A stretch of 64,000 nt of DNA from JAAELZ01 sp047639475 (GCA_047639475.1 JBLIOD010000001.1:1-64000); one strand, 5' to 3'. Positions 52,713 through 62,476 are shown, counted from the first letter of the stretch. Notes: generated by a model not told the origin, from the sequence alone. Program-made: numbers and translations.

Positions 52713-53894
52713 TTACGCTTCCTCTTTTTCAGTGCTGCCTGTGTCGGCTGAATCTTCTGCCACTTGTGGCGTGCCGGCAGCGGCTAATAGTTTGGCTTTT
52801 AGTTGTGCTTCAATAGCTTGTAATTCGACTACGGCTTCAGCGCGGCGGCGTTTACCTTCGTCAGCTATCTGTAAGCTGTCTTCAATGGTGGCAATCAATT
52901 TTTCGTTCGCTGATTTTACTGATTCCAAATCAAATACGCCTCGTTCAAGTTCTTGACGAACTTCTCGGTTGGCTGTGTGTAGATTTTCGGCATTTTTCTC
53001 AAGCAATTCGTTGGTTAAATCAGCGGCTTCACGCACGGTTTCAGCCGCAGCTTTAGAGCGTTGTATGGTGACAGCTTGGGCTAACTGCTGCTTCCATAGG
53101 GGCACGGTGTTGGCTACAGTAGACTGAATTTTACGTATCAAACCTTTGTCATTTTCCTGTACTAACCTAATGCTCGGAAGGCCTTGTAAGGTAACTTGAC
53201 GGGTTAAGCGCAAATCATGCACTCGACGTTCTAAATCATCGCGTGAAGTACGAATATCACGTAGCTCCTGTGCTTTGATCATGTCGTTCGTTTCTTGCGC
53301 TTCTGTCGCTAATTTCGGAATGATAGTCTGGCTCAGCTCTTTGAGCTTTTCATCGCCTGCAACAATGTAGTTTTCTAAATCATGAAAATACTGCAAGCTA
53401 GATTCATATAGACGGTCTAAGGTGGCGATATCGGTTAGCAACTGTGTTTTGTGGCCTTCTAAGCCATCAGTGATTACGTCAATTTGAGAGCGTATTTGTT
53501 CGTATTCTTGTAAAAACTTAAGCACTGGCCGGGCGCCACCGAACCAGCGAGCAAAAAAGCCGGGATTAACTGCTAATTTGTCAGCACCAAACCCGCGTAA
53601 GGTCGCAACCATGTCGCTCAATGATCCTGCTGCAGGGCCGATATCTTTATTACGCACCCCTTCGAGCATACTGTCCGCTAGTGAAGTTAAGTCGGTCTGT
53701 GCTTTAGTGCCAAAAAAGATGATTGAGTTACTGTCACTCAAGTCTAGCTCAGCTTTAAGGGCGTCAATGGTGTCTTGTTGTGATTGATCAAGTGAACCTA
53801 AAGGCTTGATGTCATCGGCGATAATGGGCAGTTGCTTTTCGGCAACTGATTCCACCTCGATTGTTTTGATTACAGTTACGTTGCTCTCACTCAT
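52713..53894 (-). CDS. TelA-family toxic anion resistance protein
   Basis: This 393-residue, highly charged, mostly helical and soluble protein matches the TelA/KlaA family. It has an N-terminal IIFFGTKAQTDLTSLADSML segment, a central FFARWFGG.RPVLKFLQEY region and long coiled-coil helices. TelA is linked to tellurite, colicin or antibiotic-stress tolerance, but its biochemical action is unknown. The stop lies 2 bases before the SPFH gene and the start 1 base after the XpaC-like gene, so all are one operon. Confidence 0.85.
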   Translation of the reverse strand: MSESNVTVIKTIEVESVAEKQLPIIADDIKPLGSLDQSQQDTIDALKAELDLSDSNSIIFFGTKAQTDLTSLADSMLEGVRNKDIGPAAGSLSDMVATLRGFGADKLAVNPGFFARWFGGARPVLKFLQEYEQIRSQIDVITDGLEGHKTQLLTDIATLDRLYESSLQYFHDLENYIVAGDEKLKELSQTIIPKLATEAQETNDMIKAQELRDIRTSRDDLERRVHDLRLTRQVTLQGLPSIRLVQENDKGLIRKIQSTVANTVPLWKQQLAQAVTIQRSKAAAETVREAADLTNELLEKNAENLHTANREVRQELERGVFDLESVKSANEKLIATIEDSLQIADEGKRRRAEAVVELQAIEAQLKAKLLAAAGTPQVAEDSADTGSTEKEEA

Positions 53895-53895
53895 T

Positions 53896-54732
53896 TTAGG
53901 TTATCCCCTCGTGTTTAAGTTGTGTTTGCAAAACTTCTATTTGCACGTCCAGTTCTAATACGTCGTCGTCTAATAGTTTAATGCGTTGTTCTTCTATAAC
54001 GCCTTCAATAGTATCCAACACAGTGCTGAGGTTGGATTCTAAGATTTGATTATCTTGTAGGTGCTTGCCTGCACTGTATTTGTGGGCAACTTGTTGTGCG
54101 CCGTCTAAATAAACTTTTAAAAATTTACGCGCTCGTCGTAAGTCTTTTGGATCGGCTTCAATGATATCTAATATGCCGCGTGTACTTTGTGCGACATTGT
54201 TCAACCTGGACCGTAGGTCGATATTTTTAATGTTCGCAGCGGATTGTTCGATGGAATGAATTTTTTCCTCGGCTTCATCTAGCGCATCAATCAATTCATC
54301 ACTCGTCACGCCCACCAAACCTTTCGAACGGTCTTTGTAGTGAGGATCAAATCCATAAAACAGCACCATGCCAGCAAAGGCGATGATGCCAACGCCCAAT
54401 GCACTAAGCAAAGTATATTCGCTGATAAAATAGGCCAAGCAAGTAGTCGCTGTCGCGGTAAAAATGGCCGCAGATAAGCGCCATGGTTTTCTGGTTGGGC
54501 GAGCCCACTTTCGGCGCAAGGCTTCATGTTGATAGTAGTCAGCGCGGTGTAAAAAATAGGCACTCAAGCCGTATAGACAAGTGCAGCCCAAGGTCACCAT
54601 GAATGACAAAATCGGCCCTTTGGACGCAGTGGACAATAAAGTGATGATGATAGGTAGGGGTAGTAAGTACGGTAACACCGGTCCCAGAGGGGCAGGTTTA
54701 CGTTTGACTTTTTGTCTATATGGGGTAGGCAT
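53896..54732 (-). CDS. XpaC-like membrane protein (Halogen_Hydrol family)
   Basis: This 278-residue protein has four hydrophobic segments in the N-terminal half (LLPLPIIITLL, ILSFMVTLGCTCLYGLSAYF and two after residue 90). A long soluble helical C-terminal half carries DEAEEKIHSIE and DPKDLRRARKFLKVYLDGA. This is the XpaC (5-bromo-4-chloroindolyl phosphate hydrolysis) layout, PF10112. XpaC genes usually sit next to telA, as here. No hydrolase active site is apparent despite the family name. It is first in the operon. Confidence 0.82.
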   Translation of the reverse strand: MPTPYRQKVKRKPAPLGPVLPYLLPLPIIITLLSTASKGPILSFMVTLGCTCLYGLSAYFLHRADYYQHEALRRKWARPTRKPWRLSAAIFTATATTCLAYFISEYTLLSALGVGIIAFAGMVLFYGFDPHYKDRSKGLVGVTSDELIDALDEAEEKIHSIEQSAANIKNIDLRSRLNNVAQSTRGILDIIEADPKDLRRARKFLKVYLDGAQQVAHKYSAGKHLQDNQILESNLSTVLDTIEGVIEEQRIKLLDDDVLELDVQIEVLQTQLKHEGIT

Positions 54733-55076
54733 AAGGCGTTAAATGCTCATCAAAACAGAATCGCAGCTCACCAAGGTGACAGATCCTAAAAGCAGTATAA
54801 AGCCCAAGGCTTTGAGTAGGCTGGGTAATGCGAAAGGTGGTTTTTTTGGGGAGGTATCTAAATTCTTAGTATCCATTGGGATGGCCTGTTTCGGCAACGT
54901 TGGCCTGATGAACGGTAGTTATATCAAATAGTGGGGATAATTGCCATGAAAACAATGTTTTAGACATTATTTTAGAATATACCCCACGTGCTAATTTGGC
55001 CGTATAATAATGCTAGCAAAAAAGCCATTTTGCGTGTTGAATTGGCGCTTATAACTTCAAAAATGGTATAAAACGA
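54733..55076. other. Divergent intergenic region upstream of the XpaC operon and the GST gene
   Basis: There is no convincing gene in these 344 bases. A 62-codon plus-strand frame (54743-54931) has no recognised domain or ribosome site. TATAAT at 55003-55008 is a candidate -10 for the GST gene, but no matching -35 is seen. The minus-strand operon promoter was not found. Confidence 0.4.
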
Positions 55077-55721
55077 ATGCAGCAGCTCACATTGGTACTT
55101 GGCAATAAAAATTATTCTAGTTGGTCATTACGGCCTTGGTTGTTTATGCGCAAAAATGGCCTATCATTCAACGAAAAAATGGTTTGGTTGGAAACGCCGA
55201 CTTTTAAGCAGGTGTTAGAGTCTCATGGGTCGAACGGCAAGGTACCCGCACTCCTCGATGGGGAGATTCAAGTGTGGGACTCCTTGGGCATTATTGACTA
55301 TCTCTGCAGCAGCCGAGCACTGACTTTGACATGGCCAAAAGACGCTAAGCTATTGGCTTTGGCTAGATCCATGTCGGCGGAAATGCATTCTGGCTTTATG
55401 GCTCTGAGAAACGAACTCTCTATGGATACCCGATTGAAGAGAAGCTATCAGATTAAAGACCCTGATTGCCAAAAGGACATAGACCGCATCATCTCACTTT
55501 GGCAATTGGCACTGAGAAGCGGTCACCGCGAGGGAAGTTGGTTATTTGGTGAGTTTAGCGTGGCTGATGCGATGTTTGCTCCAGTGGTGTTTCGTCTCAA
55601 CTCAAACTCGATCAAAGTACCGGCAGAAGTCGCGCGTTATATCGAGTTTGTGCTTCGTGATGATGACGTTGTGAGTTGGGTAGAAGCAGCTCGTGAAGAA
55701 GTTGTGTTGCCCGGACACTAA
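55077..55721 (+). CDS. Glutathione S-transferase family protein
   Basis: This 214-residue protein has the thioredoxin-like N-terminal domain with SSWSLRPW (residues 14-21), where the Ser is the likely catalytic residue, and KVPALLDG (55-62), with the cis-Pro that binds glutathione. A helical C-terminal domain contains FGEFSVADAMFAPVV, the GST N-capping motif. It resembles the zeta-like or YfcF-like group. It conjugates or isomerises with glutathione in the cytoplasm; the substrate is unknown. It ends 16 bases before the membrane-protein gene. Confidence 0.87.
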   Translation: MQQLTLVLGNKNYSSWSLRPWLFMRKNGLSFNEKMVWLETPTFKQVLESHGSNGKVPALLDGEIQVWDSLGIIDYLCSSRALTLTWPKDAKLLALARSMSAEMHSGFMALRNELSMDTRLKRSYQIKDPDCQKDIDRIISLWQLALRSGHREGSWLFGEFSVADAMFAPVVFRLNSNSIKVPAEVARYIEFVLRDDDVVSWVEAAREEVVLPGH

Positions 55722-55737
55722 TTGCTACAATAACTTC

Positions 55738-57606
55738 ATGAACAAAGCTGCCCTCAACTCTTGGTCAGATAATATCAGTGGTTGGCTAACACTGCTGTTG
55801 CCAGTGTGTTTGCTTGCCTTAAATTCTGATCTTCTTTATCCATATGTTACCTCGAAAGTGTGGCTAGTTCGTGGTTGCGTATTAGTTGGGCTAAGTATCG
55901 CACTTTTTTCAAGCCAATTTAATGCACGCTTTCTCCACCTTCTTATGCATCCAGTCTTTTGGGTGTTGTTAGCTTACAGCGCCTGGGGCTTGATATCTAA
56001 TCAGCTAAGCGAGGAGCCGCAAAGGGCTTTTTGGTCAACCTATGAGCGACTTGAAGGGGGCTTGGGACTGATATTTGTTTTACTAACCGCCGTTTATTTG
56101 TATTGCACCTTAGGCAGTCAAAAACGACAGCGCAATTATCTAGTGGCATTTGTTGTGGTGATTATTGCTTTGGCGGTATCAGGTTTGGTTAGCGAAGAGA
56201 CACGTATTTATGGTTTATTGGGTAACCCCATTTACTTAGGGACGACAGCGGTATTAGGCATTTTTTTGGTTGGGTTCGTACAATTTACATATGTAGAACA
56301 AATTGGATCTTCACTATGGCGACAGAGTGGGCGGTTGCTTTCTTTTGCCATTGTGCTTGTACTGTTAATTACTCAGTATAAAAGCGGCTCTAGGGGGCCT
56401 TTATTGGGATTTATCGCTGGAGTGAGTGCAGCGATTTTTAGCGCATGGTTGCTCAAAGCCAAGCCCAGTTTGGCCCGGGGGTGGGCAACGGCATTGGCGC
56501 TTATGGTTGTAGTGTCGTCCAGTTTATGGCTGGCTAATATCACACTCCAAAGTAACGAATTTTCTTATAACAGCCTTGCCTACCGCTTACAAAAGATAGC
56601 AACAGGTCATCAAACGGTCCTAGATCGATTTGCCAACTGGTCGGTGGCTACAGAAGTGTTTGAAGAGCGGCCAATAATTGGCCATGGCAACGAAGCCTAT
56701 GTAAGAGAATTCACAGAACACTATCAAGCTGGTGTGTTGGATAACGCTGACTTATGGTTTGACCGAGCGCATAATGCTTTCTTAGATGTGCTGGTCGCGC
56801 ATGGTTTAGTGGGGTTGATTTTGTATTTGTCGCTAATTGGCTTAAGCAGTTACGCACTGATAAAACGATCATCTTATACTTGGCAACAGCAGTCGTTACT
56901 GTTGGGGTTGATCACCTGTCACTCGGTAAAAAATTTGGTGGGATTTGACTCACCTGTTAGCTCTTTGCTGTGGGTTACATTTTTGGTGCTGGTGATATTG
57001 GGTGACCAGCCTACCACTAAGTCAAAGACATTTGCATCGCACGGTGATAAGAGTGCGGGTTATGAGAAAGTGGTTTGTAGTGGTCTGTTGCTGGCGGCTT
57101 TGTATTTTGTAGTGATCATGCCGTATCAGGCTAATACCACAATGCTGCGAGCTGCGAAGTATACCTATGCGACAAGGTCTTTCGATGACTCAATAGGTAA
57201 AATGCGGTTAATCAGGCTAAACAAAGCGCTCACAGAAATAGATGAGAAATTCCCTGCTGCCAGTGCTGAGCATCTGCAGGCCATGTTCGAAACGTTGAAG
57301 GGCAGAAAAAGCTTATCAAAAGAAGTACTTACTATGTACTTAAAAAAGTCACAGGAGCTGACTTTGCTGCAGCCAAATAACCACCGAACTCAATACAATG
57401 CGGCATTGTTGCTTAACAGCGCAGGTGAGATCAAGTTAGCTATTGCCGCGTTTGAAAATCTAGTTAAGCAAGCCCCGAATCGAACTATTTTTTGGATCTG
57501 GTTGGTTCATTTGTATCATAAAAACGGTGACTTTGATAAAGCCCAAGCAGTGTTAAAAAAAGTGGAAAAGCTAAATCTAAAATACTTTGCTAGGCACTTT
57601 TCATAA
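55738..57606 (+). CDS. O-antigen ligase (Wzy_C/RfaL) family membrane protein with TPR tail
   Basis: I start at ATG 55738 (MNKAALNSW); the longer frame begins inside the GST gene. The 622-residue protein has about twelve membrane helices. The Wzy_C/ligase region reads SRGPLLGFIAG, a large loop follows with EERPIIGHGNE, and then AHNAFLDVLVAHGLVGLI. After the last helix comes a TPR-like region (about 520-615, QYNAALLLNSAGEIKLAI). Such proteins polymerise O-antigen or attach glycan to lipid A or pilins. The periplasmic TPR tail is common in such ligase-like variants. Confidence 0.82.
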   Translation: MNKAALNSWSDNISGWLTLLLPVCLLALNSDLLYPYVTSKVWLVRGCVLVGLSIALFSSQFNARFLHLLMHPVFWVLLAYSAWGLISNQLSEEPQRAFWSTYERLEGGLGLIFVLLTAVYLYCTLGSQKRQRNYLVAFVVVIIALAVSGLVSEETRIYGLLGNPIYLGTTAVLGIFLVGFVQFTYVEQIGSSLWRQSGRLLSFAIVLVLLITQYKSGSRGPLLGFIAGVSAAIFSAWLLKAKPSLARGWATALALMVVVSSSLWLANITLQSNEFSYNSLAYRLQKIATGHQTVLDRFANWSVATEVFEERPIIGHGNEAYVREFTEHYQAGVLDNADLWFDRAHNAFLDVLVAHGLVGLILYLSLIGLSSYALIKRSSYTWQQQSLLLGLITCHSVKNLVGFDSPVSSLLWVTFLVLVILGDQPTTKSKTFASHGDKSAGYEKVVCSGLLLAALYFVVIMPYQANTTMLRAAKYTYATRSFDDSIGKMRLIRLNKALTEIDEKFPAASAEHLQAMFETLKGRKSLSKEVLTMYLKKSQELTLLQPNNHRTQYNAALLLNSAGEIKLAIAAFENLVKQAPNRTIFWIWLVHLYHKNGDFDKAQAVLKKVEKLNLKYFARHFS

Positions 57607-57655
57607 GTTAAACTGTCGAATCACTCTATTTAATATTTAAATAATTGACGCTATT

Positions 57656-58285
57656 ATGTATCGAGATAAATGTACTTTACCGCAAGTTGATCAAGCCTTA
57701 CCGGGGCGTGATCAAGAAATGTCAGTGACGAATAATCATGCTGTGTTAAATCACCCTATAAAGCCGCCTTTACCCGAAGGCGCAGAACAAGCTTTGTTCG
57801 GTATGGGGTGTTTTTGGGGGGCTGAAAAATTGTTCTGGCAACTACCAGGCGTGTGGTCTACCGCAGTGGGTTATTCAGCGGGCATTACGCCTAACGCAAC
57901 TTATTACGAGGTTTGTACTGGACAGACTGGGCATAACGAAGTGGTTTGGGTGGCCTATGATACAGCGGAAACGACCTATGAGGCGATGCTAAAGGCTTTC
58001 TGGGAAGGGCATAACCCCACGCAGCTTAATCAGCAGGGGAACGATGTTGGTACGCAATATCGATCTGCGATCTATACATACTCGGAGGCACAGCTACAAA
58101 TTGCTCAAGACAGTTTGAAAAAATATCAAGCTGACTTGCAAACCAGCGGCATGGATAAAATCCATACGGAAGTGCAAGCTGCTTCATCTTTTTACTACGC
58201 CGAAGACCCGCACCAGCAATACCTACATAAGAATCCAGCGGGCTACTGTGGCTTGGGCGGCACGGGCGTGTCTTGTTCGCTCTAA
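57656..58285 (+). CDS. msrA: Peptide methionine sulfoxide reductase MsrA
   Basis: This 209-residue enzyme reduces methionine-S-sulfoxide in proteins. The active-site GCFWGAEKLF has Cys52. Other family features are GYSAG, NPTQLNQQGNDVGTQYRSAIY and the C-terminal YCGLGGTGVSC with a resolving Cys. The N-terminus (about 40 residues) matches the long MsrA of enterobacteria; a later start at ATG 57719 is possible. No msrB is adjacent. The downstream DUF423 start touches its stop codon. Confidence 0.94.
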   Translation: MYRDKCTLPQVDQALPGRDQEMSVTNNHAVLNHPIKPPLPEGAEQALFGMGCFWGAEKLFWQLPGVWSTAVGYSAGITPNATYYEVCTGQTGHNEVVWVAYDTAETTYEAMLKAFWEGHNPTQLNQQGNDVGTQYRSAIYTYSEAQLQIAQDSLKKYQADLQTSGMDKIHTEVQAASSFYYAEDPHQQYLHKNPAGYCGLGGTGVSCSL

Positions 58286-58687
58286 ATGAGTTTTAATTTA
58301 GCTGATCAGCAACGCCGATTTATTTGCATCGGTGCAGCGCTAGGGTTGCTCGCCGTATTCCTCGGTGCCTTTGGGGCTCATGCGTTAAAGGGTTCCTTAA
58401 GCGAATCCGCATTAAACCAATATCGTATCGGCGTTGCTTATCAGTTCTATCATATAGGCGCGATTTTATTTGGTGCCCTAGCGATCAATATTGCAGGGAG
58501 GCCAGGGTTACTGATAAAAGCCCTATGGGGCTTTGTGCTTGGCATCGTTTTATTCTCTGGCAGTTTGGTGCTGCTGGCGCTAAGCGGCGCAAAATATTTT
58601 GCATTGGCGACACCGCTTGGTGGGATAGTGTTCTTGGTGTCTTGGGCTGGGCTTTTTATGGCTTTTTTAAAAAACAGCAAAGAATGA
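58286..58687 (+). CDS. DUF423 (YgdD-like) small membrane protein
   Basis: This 133-residue protein has four membrane helices with the family motif LGAFGAHALKG near residues 25-36 and YQFYHIGAILF at about 50. The last helix ends GLFMAFLKN. The function is unknown; it is an inner-membrane protein found next to many kinds of genes. It starts at the first base after the msrA stop and overlaps the next gene by 4 bases (ATGA). Confidence 0.9.
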   Translation: MSFNLADQQRRFICIGAALGLLAVFLGAFGAHALKGSLSESALNQYRIGVAYQFYHIGAILFGALAINIAGRPGLLIKALWGFVLGIVLFSGSLVLLALSGAKYFALATPLGGIVFLVSWAGLFMAFLKNSKE

Positions 58688-59229
58688 TTATGAATTCTAA
58701 AGACGTAATAGATTTTTGGTTTGAAGAGCTCACGCCAAAAGATTGGTGGACGAAGAATTTAGCACTGGACCAAAAAATAAAAACACGTTTTGCAGATTTG
58801 CATGCGAAAGCGCACCGAGAGGAGTTAGCACCGTGGAGAGCTAACGATATGGGCCGTTTGGCTGAGATTATTGTGTTAGATCAATTTTCTCGCAATATGT
58901 ATCGTGATGATGCGAGAGCATTCGCTAGTGATGAATTAGCTTCCAGGCTAGCGCAAGAAGCGGTAGCCGTTGGCGCGTTTGATCGCTTATCCCAACCTCA
59001 TTCGCCTTTTTTGATCATGCCATACATGCATAGTGAGTCGCCAGAAGTGCATGGGCTTGCAGTGCCTTTATTTGTGATCTTAGAGAATTCTAATCAGCTA
59101 GATTTTGAGCTTCGACATAAAGCCATAATTGATCAGTTTGGACGATATCCCCACCGAAATGGTATGTTAAACCGGGTTTCGACAAAAGCAGAAATAGAGT
59201 TTTTACAGCAGCCGGGTTCTAGTTTTTAA
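58684..59229 (+). CDS. DUF924 family protein
   Basis: This 181-residue protein starts at ATG 58684, whose ATGA overlaps the DUF423 stop (an ATG at 58690 is also possible); the much longer open frame upstream reads through DUF423 in another frame. Family motifs are DVIDFWFEEL at the start, WWTKNLALDQ, and IIVLDQFSRNMYRD, with PYMHSES and GRYPHRN later. The all-helical fold is TPR-like. No biochemical role is established. It forms an operon with msrA and DUF423. Confidence 0.9.
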   Translation: MIMNSKDVIDFWFEELTPKDWWTKNLALDQKIKTRFADLHAKAHREELAPWRANDMGRLAEIIVLDQFSRNMYRDDARAFASDELASRLAQEAVAVGAFDRLSQPHSPFLIMPYMHSESPEVHGLAVPLFVILENSNQLDFELRHKAIIDQFGRYPHRNGMLNRVSTKAEIEFLQQPGSSF

Positions 59230-59433
59230 GCTCAGTCGTCATACTTGAGTAGAGATATTAAAGTTAAAAATTATCCTTGGTTTTCTACTTGGCTGACTCA
59301 TCTAATCTGCTGCGATGTGACCACCATAATAAACCTGACAAAACTTGTTTAAGACCGGTCATCGTGAGCGCAGCATCCATATAGTTCCCTAATGTTTAGG
59401 GCCCCATAGAGTGATAACCAGCAACACCTATTT

Positions 59434-59459
59434 GTTAGCGTTTTGTTGAGCTAACGTTT
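59434..59459. terminator. Hairpin overlapping the tex stop
   Basis: GTTAGC (59434-59439) and GCTAAC (59450-59455) pair over a 10-base loop and are followed on the plus strand by GTTTT. It sits over the minus-strand tex stop and downstream of DUF924, so it could act from either side. The short stem makes this tentative. Positions 59230-59433 show no gene. Confidence 0.35.
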
Positions 59460-61817
59460 TAGCGCAGCACTTAGTTTCGCGGCCAGTAGGTTACCGGTTG
59501 TTTGTTTTTTCTTATCCGAGTGGGGGTGGCTATTATCTTTTGACTTGGCCGGTTTTCGCTGCTTTTTACGGTCATCATTTGCTGAGTTTTCGCTTTCAGG
59601 TTTGCTGTCTTGTAAGCGCATGGTCAGTGCTATTCGTTTGCGTTGAAGGTCAATTTCTTGCACCTTAACTTTAACAATCTGCCCGGCTTTAACTACCTTA
59701 TGCGGGTCTTCCACAAATTTATCGGCCAAACACGAAATGTGTACGAGGCCATCTTGATGAACACCTATATCGACAAATGCACCAAAATTAGTAACGTTGG
59801 TAACGGTGCCTTCCAGAATCATATCAGAAGCTAAATCGCTAATCTTCTCGATGCCTTCCTTTAAGTGGGCAGTTTTAAATCCGGGCCTCGGGTCTCTTCC
59901 AGGCTTATCCAGTTCTTTAATAATGTCAGTTACAGTCGGGAGTCCAAATTGGCCCGTTACATAGTCAGCGGGTTTCAGGCTTTTTAGAAATGCAGTATCT
60001 CCGATTATTTCCGCAATGCGCTTGCCGCTCTTGGTGGCGATGGCCTCCGCCACCGAGTAAGCCTCAGGGTGAACACCTGATGCATCCAATGGGTTCTGGC
60101 TGCTCGCCACAATGCGCAGAAAACCTGCAGCTTGCTCAAAGCTTTTTTCTCCCATGCGTGGCACTTGTTTGAGCATTTCTCGGCTAGTGAAGCTGCCATT
60201 GGCGTTTCTAAATTCAACTATATTGGTGGCCAGGGTTTCGTTTAGACCGGAGACTTGCTTAAGAAGGGGCATTGAGGCGGTATTTAGTTCTACGCCCACA
60301 TCATTGACGCAATCTTCGATAAGCGCTTCTAGAGAATGGGTTAATTGACATTGATTTACATCGTGCTGATATTGGCCTACACCAATAGCCTTGGGCTCAA
60401 TTTTCACCAGTTCTGCCAATGGATCTTGTAATCGCCTCGCGATTGATACCGCTCCGCGGATGGTGACGTCTAAGTCAGGGAATTCCTTAGCGGCAAGCTC
60501 TGATGCGGAATAGACCGAGGCGCCGGCTTCGTTAACCATCACCTTCGTCAACTTTAATTCAGGGTGTCGCTGCATTATATCTCCCGCTAATTTATCGGTT
60601 TCGCGAGAAGCAGTGCCGTTACCCACTGCAATTAGCTTTGCATTATGACTTTTGGCAAGTGACGCTATCGTTGCTATAGATTGCTCCCATTGATTCTTGG
60701 GCACGTGTGGGTATATGGTTGCTTGATCCAAATATTGTCCGGTTGAATCAATCACTGCTACCTTTACGCCGGTTCGTAATCCGGGATCTAAACCAATAGT
60801 CGCTATTGAACCCGCCGGGGCTGCCAGTAATAGATCTTTTAAGTTTAACGAGAAGACGCGAATGGCTTCCGTTTCAGCTCGCTCACGAAGCTGATTCATT
60901 AAATCTCCGCTAATATGCGTATGCATTTTAACTTTCCATGTCCAGCTTGCGACTTGTTGGAGCCAATTATCAGCCGGCCGGTCACTGTGTTCTATATTCC
61001 AATGGGCGGCGACCATTTGTTCGCATGGGTGCTGCATAGCTTCAATAAAGCCGAACTCGTCGGGGGAGGGTATATCGAGTGTGACGTACAGTATGCCTTC
61101 GTTACGCCCCCTAAAAATGGCGAGCGCGCGGTGTGACGGGACTTTTTTAAAGGGCTCTTGATAATCGAAGTAATCACTAAACTTTTCGCCTTCTTTTTCT
61201 TTGTCGCGTGCGACCTTTGCCATCACCAAAGCATTTTGCTCAATGTATTCTCTCGTTTTCGTGAGTAGGGCTGCATCTTCACTAAAACGGTCCATCAATA
61301 TATAGCGAGCCCCTTCTAGTGCAGCTTTGGTGTCGGCAACTGGATTTTCGCCGTCCTCGCGTATGAACTTCTCGGCCTCTACTTCGGGAGTAAGCTCAGG
61401 ATCATTGTATAGCGCATCAGCTAGGGGCTCTAATCCGGATTCGATCGCGATGGTTGCTTTTGTACGGCGCTTGGGTTTGTAAGGAAGGTACAAATCCTCC
61501 AGCATTGTTTTGGTCTCTGCAATTTGTATTGCCTTCGATAATTCATCACTAAGCTTGCCCTGCTCATCCACACTTTTAAGTATGGTTTTTCGGCGCTGCT
61601 CCAATTCGCGTAAGTATTTTAAACGTTCCTCTAATCGTCTTAGCTGGGTATCGTCTAAGGCGCCAGTAGCCTCTTTGCGATAACGTGATATAAATGGTAC
61701 GGTGGAACCTTCATCTAACAGAAATATCGCAGCACTGACTTGCTTCTCGTGCACGGTTGTTCGGTGGGAAAGCTCTTTCGCGATAATGGATACAATACGC
61801 TGTGCAGTGTTAGACAT
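59451..61817 (-). CDS. tex: Transcription accessory protein Tex
   Basis: This 788-residue Tex (YhgF) protein has an N-terminal helical domain, a YqgF/RuvC-like domain (TIGLDPGLRTGVKVAVID, about 325), helix-hairpin-helix repeats (VPRMGEKSFEQAAGFL, about 530-560), and a C-terminal S1 RNA-binding domain (EGTVTNVTNFGAFVDIGVHQ, about 650-715). A basic Lys-rich tail follows. Tex binds nucleic acid and influences transcription and stress or toxin expression. The length is standard. Confidence 0.95.
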   Translation of the reverse strand: MSNTAQRIVSIIAKELSHRTTVHEKQVSAAIFLLDEGSTVPFISRYRKEATGALDDTQLRRLEERLKYLRELEQRRKTILKSVDEQGKLSDELSKAIQIAETKTMLEDLYLPYKPKRRTKATIAIESGLEPLADALYNDPELTPEVEAEKFIREDGENPVADTKAALEGARYILMDRFSEDAALLTKTREYIEQNALVMAKVARDKEKEGEKFSDYFDYQEPFKKVPSHRALAIFRGRNEGILYVTLDIPSPDEFGFIEAMQHPCEQMVAAHWNIEHSDRPADNWLQQVASWTWKVKMHTHISGDLMNQLRERAETEAIRVFSLNLKDLLLAAPAGSIATIGLDPGLRTGVKVAVIDSTGQYLDQATIYPHVPKNQWEQSIATIASLAKSHNAKLIAVGNGTASRETDKLAGDIMQRHPELKLTKVMVNEAGASVYSASELAAKEFPDLDVTIRGAVSIARRLQDPLAELVKIEPKAIGVGQYQHDVNQCQLTHSLEALIEDCVNDVGVELNTASMPLLKQVSGLNETLATNIVEFRNANGSFTSREMLKQVPRMGEKSFEQAAGFLRIVASSQNPLDASGVHPEAYSVAEAIATKSGKRIAEIIGDTAFLKSLKPADYVTGQFGLPTVTDIIKELDKPGRDPRPGFKTAHLKEGIEKISDLASDMILEGTVTNVTNFGAFVDIGVHQDGLVHISCLADKFVEDPHKVVKAGQIVKVKVQEIDLQRKRIALTMRLQDSKPESENSANDDRKKQRKPAKSKDNSHPHSDKKKQTTGNLLAAKLSAALKR

Positions 61818-61969
61818 GGTTTGTAAATAGGTACATCAGTGATAGAAAGGTGAACGTTGCTTTATAAAAACAGCGGTCAGGGGGTTATTGGGGAAATCGA
61901 TTAATTGTTTGCCGCTTTAGTCTTAATCTACGTGCTGGCACGCACACTTTTAACGGGAATGTGGATCAA

Positions 61970-62476
61970 TCATTGTTCGCTACTTGATGGTATTCGCAAG
62001 GTCAATTCGTCGCCTAATTGCGTTATTTCAAGGAGCTTTAGAAACGTCATGCCTAGCAACACTTCCTCGCCTTTCATATGGGGATTAACATGGGCGACGA
62101 CTCTCTTTGATTGGATGTTCCCGAGTTTAATGGAGCTAATCTTCGTTGAATGTACAGTGATAGTGCCATTGGCGGTGCTTACTTCTGAATCGAACCCTTT
62201 GCGCAATTTTAAACGCTTAGCCACACTCATTGGAATGCTGATGTGGGTCGCGCCAGTGTCTAATAAAAATACCACTTCCTGGCCATTTATTTCACCAGTC
62301 GCCACATAGTGCCCTTGGCGATTACGCTTCAGAACCACTTCAGATGATTGGTCTTTTGCTTCCTGAATTAATACTACTTTGTTGGGGTTATTGGCGTCTT
62401 CAAGGAGAGTGGAAAAAAACCAAGCTACGCTGCTTAAAAATGTAAGCCAGAACAACAGGGATACGCTCATTCTCAT
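61970..62476 (-). CDS. Retropepsin-like aspartic protease, clan AA
   Basis: This 168-residue protein has an N-terminal membrane anchor (about 5-25), then a single retropepsin-like domain with the catalytic LLDTGAT (Asp73). A GMTFLKLLEIT stretch follows, where clan AA proteins carry the second conserved Gly-x-x-x-Leu. This is the TIGR02281-type family. Since it holds only one DTG, it should work as a dimer. Its start overlaps the stop of the GTPase gene by 4 bases. The substrate is unknown. Confidence 0.88.
   Translation of the reverse strand: MRMSVSLLFWLTFLSSVAWFFSTLLEDANNPNKVVLIQEAKDQSSEVVLKRNRQGHYVATGEINGQEVVFLLDTGATHISIPMSVAKRLKLRKGFDSEVSTANGTITVHSTKISSIKLGNIQSKRVVAHVNPHMKGEEVLLGMTFLKLLEITQLGDELTLRIPSSSEQ

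Noticed and set aside
54743..54931. 62-codon frame in the XpaC-GST gap
   Set aside because: Has a hydrophobic end but no ribosome site or homology; more likely promoter DNA.
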